DNA of 64,000 nucleotides from Qipengyuania sp. YIM B01966 (GTDB lineage: Bacteria > Pseudomonadota > Alphaproteobacteria > Sphingomonadales > Sphingomonadaceae): the NCBI RefSeq assembly GCF_016461955.1, contig NZ_JADMNM010000010.1, forward strand, positions 1 to 64,000, in the 5' to 3' direction. A program made the position numbers and the translations under genes. Below are positions 59,986-64,000 of the stretch, piece after piece. Below the pieces are notes generated by a model. The model saw only the letters and a program-made list of their open reading frames with translations. It did not search any database and had not been told where the DNA came from. Position 1 is the stretch's first letter. Each line of letters opens with the position of its first letter.

Positions 59986-61107
59986 TCAGTCGTCCTTGCC
60001 GCCCCGGCCGAAGCGATATTCGCCGCGTTCGTGGATGATGTTGGGCCGGCCGATGATGAGATCGTCAACCTGGCCGATGCGGTCATTGTCCTTGCCCTTG
60101 TAGGGCAACGAATGGAGCACATAGCGCATGGCGTTGAGCCGGGCGCGCTTCTTGTCGTCGCTCTTGATCACCGTCCACGGGCTGTCGGCGGTGTCGGTGG
60201 CGAAGAACATCGCCTCCTTGGCGCGGGTATAATCGTCCCACTTGTCGAGGCTGGCGAGATCGACCGGCGAGAGCTTCCATTGCTTGAGCGGGTGCACCTT
60301 GCGCTCCTTGAACCGGCGGCGCTGTTCTTCCTGGCTGACCGAGAACCAGAACTTGATCAGGTGGATGCCGCTACGCACCAGATTGCGCTCGAATTCGGGG
60401 GCCTGGCGGAGGAATTCGCGATACTCCTCCTCGGTGCAGAAGCCCATCACCCGCTCCACCCCGGCGCGGTTGTACCAGCTGCGGTCGAACATGACGATTT
60501 CGCCGGTGGTCGGCAGATGTCCGACATAACGCTGGAAATACCATTGGCCGCGTTCGACCTCGCTCGGCTTTTCCAGCGCGACGACGCGCGCGCCGCGCGG
60601 ATTGAGGTGCTCCATGAACCGCTTGATCGTGCCGCCCTTGCCGGCAGCGTCGCGCCCTTCGAACAGGATGATCACCCGCTGCTGCGCTTCCTTGACCCAT
60701 TGCTGCAGCTTGAGCAGCTCGGTCTGGAGGATGAACTTCTCGCGCTCGTAATCCTTGCGCAGCATCTTGTATTTGTAGGGATAGCAACCGTCGCGCCAGT
60801 CGTCGGCCAGCTCGTTGCTGGTGCGGCGCGGGCGGCCCTCGGGCTTGGGCAGGCCCAGCTCGCGGCGCAGGCGGACGGCATCATCGGGCGCAGCGCCCGC
60901 AACCAGCGCGCCGACCCCCTCGCCGGTGGGCGGATTGCCGCCGGCGACCACGCCCTTGGCAGCGGCGACCTCCGCCTCTCGCTTGGCCGCGACCCGCTCG
61001 TCGGCCAGCCCCTTGTCGAGCGGCGTCGCGGCGAGCTTGGTCCGCGCCGGGCCGCGCCGGCGGGCAGGCTTGCTGTCCTTGTTCGTACCGGTCTTGCGTG
61101 TGGCCAT
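59986..61107 (-). CDS. ppk2: Polyphosphate kinase 2 (PPK2)
   Basis: A 373-residue kinase using polyphosphate to phosphorylate nucleotides (or the reverse). Walker A is G151-R-D-A-A-G-K-G-G-T160 in IILFEGRDAAGKGGTIKRF; Walker B-like DRSWYNRAGVERVMGF follows at about 208; later KFWFSVSQEEQRRRFKER and LDKWDDYTRAKEAMF are standard. The N-terminal 60 residues are Lys/Arg-rich and disordered. ATG 61107 is preceded by GAGGGAGAGG. The subclass (I, II or III) cannot be fixed by eye. Confidence 0.94.
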   Translation of the reverse strand: MATRKTGTNKDSKPARRRGPARTKLAATPLDKGLADERVAAKREAEVAAAKGVVAGGNPPTGEGVGALVAGAAPDDAVRLRRELGLPKPEGRPRRTSNELADDWRDGCYPYKYKMLRKDYEREKFILQTELLKLQQWVKEAQQRVIILFEGRDAAGKGGTIKRFMEHLNPRGARVVALEKPSEVERGQWYFQRYVGHLPTTGEIVMFDRSWYNRAGVERVMGFCTEEEYREFLRQAPEFERNLVRSGIHLIKFWFSVSQEEQRRRFKERKVHPLKQWKLSPVDLASLDKWDDYTRAKEAMFFATDTADSPWTVIKSDDKKRARLNAMRYVLHSLPYKGKDNDRIGQVDDLIIGRPNIIHERGEYRFGRGGKDD

Positions 61108-61242
61108 GGGTGCCTCTCCCTCGAATGCGCGACTCGCCGGTTGCGCCGGCTTCAAGCGATCAGTTTCGGCCCGTTGCCAGGGGCCGGTCAATCGGCGAGC
61201 GCGCACCCGCTGTTGCGCGCGGTGCAACCCGCGTCAGGGACA

Positions 61243-62847
61243 TCAGGGAACGAGCACGGTATCCCTGGCCACCGCGTCGGTCTGCGGATGGTCGAGCGTA
61301 TAGTGCAGGCCCCGACTTTCCTTGCGCCTGAGCGCGCTCTGGACGATCAGCTCGGCGCATTGGTGCAGGTTCCGCAATTCGATCAGGTCGGTGGTGACGC
61401 GGAAGGCGCCGTAATACTCGCCAATCTCGCGCCGCAAGAGGTCGATCCGGTGCGCCGCGCGTTCGAGCCGCTTGGTGGTCCGCACGATCCCGACATAGTT
61501 CCACATGAAGCGGCGGATCTCTGTCCAGTTCTGCTTGATCACCACCTCTTCGTCCGAATCGATCACCCTGCTTTCGTCCCATGCGCGCACCGCCGGCGGC
61601 TGGTCGAGTTCGTCCCAGCAGGCGAGGATGTCGCGCGCGGCGGCATCGCCGAACACGAAACATTCGAGCAGCGAGTTGGAGGCGAGGCGATTGGCCCCGT
61701 GCAGCCCGCTTTCGGTGCATTCGCCCGCGCCCCACAGGCCCGGCAGGTCGGTGCGCGCATCCACCCCCACCAGCACCCCGCCGCAGGTATAATGCTGCGC
61801 CGGGACCACCGGGATCGGCCCGGTGGTCATGTCGATGCCCAGTGATAGCAGCTTGTCGTGGATCATCGGGAAATGCGCCGCCACGAAGTCGGCCGGCATA
61901 TGGCTGATGTCGAGATGGACATAATCGAGCCCGAAGCGCTTGATTTCGGAATCGATCGCCCGGGCGACCACGTCGCGCGGGGCTAGCTCCATCCGGTCGG
62001 CGTCGTAGAACGCCATGAACCGCTTGCCGGTGCGCGGATTGATCAGATGCCCGCCTTCGCCGCGCACCGCCTCGGTGATGAGGAAGTTCTTGGTTTCGAG
62101 ATGGTAGAGGCAGGTCGGGTGAAACTGCATCATCTCCATGTTCGACACCCGCGCGCCGGCGCGCCAGGCCATGGCGATTCCGTCGCCTGTCGCGCCGCGC
62201 GGGGCGGTGCTGAACTGATAGACCCGGCCCGCCCCGCCGGTCGCCAGCACGGTCGCGCGGGCGACATGGGCTTCGACCTGGCCGCTGTCCTGGTCGAGCG
62301 CATAGACCCCCCAGACCCGGCCCGAGCCCGAATATTTCTCGGCATGGCGCCCGGTGATAAGGTCGATGCAGGCGCGCCCCGGCAGCAGGGTGATGTTGGG
62401 ATTGGCCTGCGCCGCGCGGATCAGCGCCTCCTGCACCGCCCAGCCGGTGGCATCGTTGACATGGACGATGCGGCGGTGGCTGTGCCCGCCTTCGCGCGTC
62501 AGGTGGAGATTGCCGCTCTCGCGGTTGAACGGCACGCCGAGATCGCACAGCCGGTCGATCGCCGCCGGCGCGCTTTCGATCACGTGGCGCACAACCTCCT
62601 CGTCATTGAGGCCGGCACCGGCAATCATCGTGTCGCGCACGTGATCTTCGAAGGTGTCGCCGGCATCGAGCACGGCGGCGATCCCCCCTTGCGCCCAGGC
62701 GGTCGAGCCGGTGTCGAGTCCGCCCTTGGCCAGCACCAGCACCTTGCGGGTGGTCGCCAGCGCCAGCGCCGTGGTCAGCCCGGCCGCGCCCGAGCCCACG
62801 ACGATCACGTCATGCCGCATCGGCGCCTCGTGTCGAACTTCTGTCAT
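61243..62847 (-). CDS. nadB: L-aspartate oxidase
   Basis: A 534-residue FAD enzyme that oxidises aspartate to iminoaspartate, the first step of NAD synthesis. FAD motif DVIVVGSGAAGLTTALAL, GGIAAVLDAGDTFEDHVRDT, the succinate-dehydrogenase-like EGGHSHRRIVH and GLWGAGECTESGLHGANRLASNSLLE are diagnostic. ATG 62847 (MTEVRHE) or ATG 62820 (MRHDVIVVG) could be the start. No nadA or nadC is adjacent. Confidence 0.95.
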   Translation of the reverse strand: MTEVRHEAPMRHDVIVVGSGAAGLTTALALATTRKVLVLAKGGLDTGSTAWAQGGIAAVLDAGDTFEDHVRDTMIAGAGLNDEEVVRHVIESAPAAIDRLCDLGVPFNRESGNLHLTREGGHSHRRIVHVNDATGWAVQEALIRAAQANPNITLLPGRACIDLITGRHAEKYSGSGRVWGVYALDQDSGQVEAHVARATVLATGGAGRVYQFSTAPRGATGDGIAMAWRAGARVSNMEMMQFHPTCLYHLETKNFLITEAVRGEGGHLINPRTGKRFMAFYDADRMELAPRDVVARAIDSEIKRFGLDYVHLDISHMPADFVAAHFPMIHDKLLSLGIDMTTGPIPVVPAQHYTCGGVLVGVDARTDLPGLWGAGECTESGLHGANRLASNSLLECFVFGDAAARDILACWDELDQPPAVRAWDESRVIDSDEEVVIKQNWTEIRRFMWNYVGIVRTTKRLERAAHRIDLLRREIGEYYGAFRVTTDLIELRNLHQCAELIVQSALRRKESRGLHYTLDHPQTDAVARDTVLVP

Positions 62848-62941
62848 TGCCCCGTCATGGCTGTTGCGCAGACGCGCCGCAAGCAGGTGCCGACAGCCGG
62901 CGGCGATTCGCGAGCCGGCCGATCGCGGAGGGTCGCGGCTC

Positions 62942-63205
62942 ATGCGTCTGTTGCACTGCCTGCTGAACCGGCACGAGGCTGACCGCAACCGCGTGCGCCC
63001 GGCAGCCGATGGCAGCGCCGATCTGACCGGCCAGTGCCGCCATTGCCGCGCCCAAATCCGCCGGCACGCCTATCGGGACTGGCGCCGCGAAAGCGGCTCG
63101 CGGGCGGCGGGGCAAAAGCTCAGCGCGGGGCAGCTGACAATCAGCCTGGCTGATCGGCGGTCAGCTGGACGAACACGTCCTCGAGGTCGGCCTCGCGGGT
63201 GGTGA
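62942..63205 (+). CDS. Small CxxC protein, putative zinc ribbon
   Basis: An 87-residue protein whose first 50 residues look real: MRLLHCLLNRHEADRNRV, then LTGQCRHCRAQIRRHAYRDW. The pattern (C-L-L-N-R-H followed by G-x-C-x-x-C-x-x-x-I-R-R and a Trp) is reminiscent of short proteins conserved in sphingomonads with a single CxxC. The C-terminal part overlaps the end of the ABC transporter gene on the other strand by 65 bases. The start follows GGAGGG, 15 bases upstream. Confidence 0.55.
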   Translation: MRLLHCLLNRHEADRNRVRPAADGSADLTGQCRHCRAQIRRHAYRDWRRESGSRAAGQKLSAGQLTISLADRRSAGRTRPRGRPRGW

Positions 63206-64000
63206 CGTCCTCGATTGCGTAGCCCAGCGCCTGCAGGCGGGCGAGCACCTGGCCGGCAGTCACCTGCGCCTTGTCGTAAGTGATCGCCACACTGCGTTCG
63301 CCCGCCAGCTCGCTGCGCAGGAAGGCCGGGTCGGCCGGCGGAGCAGCAATGTCACGGTCGAGCGTCACCTCGACAACCTTTTCGCCCATCATGCCCACCA
63401 GTTCGCGGGTCGGCTTGTTGGCGATCAGCTCGCCATGATTGATGATCGCGATCCGGTCGCACAATTGCTCGGCTTCTTCGAGGTAATGCGTGGTCAGCAC
63501 CACCGTTACCCCTTCGCCGTTGAGCTGCGTGACCAGTTCCCATAGCTGCCGGCGCAATTCGACATCGACCCCGGCGGTGGGTTCATCGAGCACCAGGATC
63601 GGCGGGGCATGGACCATCGCCTTGGCGATCAGCAGCCGCCGCTTCATCCCGCCCGACAGCGTTCGGGCATAGGCGTCGCGCTTGTCGGCCAGATGCACCG
63701 CGCGCAGCAGCTCCTCGCTCCGCCGCAGCGCGCGGGCAATACCGTAAAAGCCAGCCTGGTTTTCCAGCACCTCGTAAGGTGTGAAGAACGGGTCGAAAAC
63801 GATTTCCTGCGGGACAATGCCGATGCTGCGCTTGGCGTTGCGCGGGTGCTCGTCGATGTCGAACCCCCAGATTGCCGCATGGCCACCGGTCTTGCGGACC
63901 AGCCCGGCCAGGATGTTGATGATCGTCGATTTGCCAGCCCCATTGGGGCCCAGCAGGCCGAAGATGCCGCCCTGCGGGACGTCGAAGCTGACCCCTTTCA
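63141..64000 (-). CDS. ABC transporter ATP-binding protein (start beyond window edge)
   Basis: 286 codons open from the right window edge to a stop at 63141. Walker A is GPNGAGKSTIINILAGL; then IGIVPQEIVFDPFFTPYEVLE, signature LSGGMKRRLLIAKAM, Walker B ILVLDEPTAGVD and the H-loop LTTHYLEEAEQLCDRIA. The layout matches DRA/YadG-type exporters (drug or polysaccharide export) with a C-terminal extension of about 70 residues (VEVTLDRDIAAPPADP). About 20-30 N-terminal residues lie outside the window. The partner permease should be just outside. Confidence 0.9.
   Translation of the reverse strand, partial: KGVSFDVPQGGIFGLLGPNGAGKSTIINILAGLVRKTGGHAAIWGFDIDEHPRNAKRSIGIVPQEIVFDPFFTPYEVLENQAGFYGIARALRRSEELLRAVHLADKRDAYARTLSGGMKRRLLIAKAMVHAPPILVLDEPTAGVDVELRRQLWELVTQLNGEGVTVVLTTHYLEEAEQLCDRIAIINHGELIANKPTRELVGMMGEKVVEVTLDRDIAAPPADPAFLRSELAGERSVAITYDKAQVTAGQVLARLQALGYAIEDVTTREADLEDVFVQLTADQPG

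Noticed and set aside
62855-63115. 86-residue leftward frame upstream of nadB
   Set aside because: No family pattern or ribosome-binding site; the opposite strand holds a more convincing CxxC protein.
1-64000. CRISPR array, integrase, insertion sequence, prophage or rRNA operon
   Set aside because: No regularly spaced repeats, transposase or integrase motifs, phage structural genes or rRNA sequence were seen when reading both strands.

Overview
The window looks like chromosomal DNA of a GC-rich alphaproteobacterium, most likely a sphingomonad (Sphingomonadales, Sphingomonadaceae or Erythrobacteraceae type). The reasons are a crtI-crtZ / crtB-crtY carotenoid locus of the zeaxanthin type, a FliX-like flagellar regulator next to flgI, a CXXC-bearing CnoX, a metX-metW pair, ftsEX beside an MJ0042-type zinc-ribbon protein, and very GC-rich codon use almost throughout. 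The placement is inferred from gene content; no 16S gene is present.

Layout. 1-5.5 kb is flagellar: the start of fliN, then flgC-fliE-fliQ-fliR-flhB, a fliX-like gene on the other strand, and flgI-flgJ-flgN-like. A decayed MFS transporter follows. 6.4-11.8 kb is core housekeeping (SNase-like protein, argB, YggT, folD, lipoproteins, MarC). At 11.9-13.3 kb sits a lower-GC gene for an ApeA-like HEPN protein, a probable anti-phage abortive-infection gene. 13.5-25.3 kb holds a LON-domain protein, CnoX, tRNA-Gly, a zinc-type TonB receptor, DoxX, dcd, a REP-like doublet, putA, glpD and a crotonase. 25.3-28.3 kb is a large VIT/DUF2135 secreted protein. 28.4-33.3 kb is the carotenoid locus plus a fatty-acid-hydroxylase-family enzyme.

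33.4-44.4 kb is the most unusual part. It is one tightly overlapping operon that starts with an Mfd-like protein that has lost its ATPase half. This is followed by a GT-B glycosyltransferase, a glycosyltransferase/UDP-galactopyranose mutase fusion, a glycosyltransferase/Gfo-Idh oxidoreductase fusion, a zinc-independent MDR dehydrogenase and a glycosyltransferase/clan-A glycoside hydrolase fusion. A GGAAC...TGTT motif resembling an EcfG general-stress promoter precedes it. I could not assign a known product to this operon.

44.7-52.7 kb carries tRNA-Leu(GAG), the zinc-ribbon protein, ftsEX, a YdcF-like protein, plsC, and the amino-acid genes tyrC-hisC and metX-metW. 52.7-64 kb carries an unusual sigma-70-like factor, a lysozyme-like protein, class Ia ribonucleotide reductase (nrdA and nrdB, with candidate paired NrdR boxes before nrdA), ppk2, nadB, a small CxxC protein and the start-truncated ABC transporter ATPase at the window edge.

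No rRNA, CRISPR array, intact insertion sequence, integrase or prophage was seen. Coordinates, start choices and motif positions were read by eye; all homology calls are from recognition of motifs, not from database searches.
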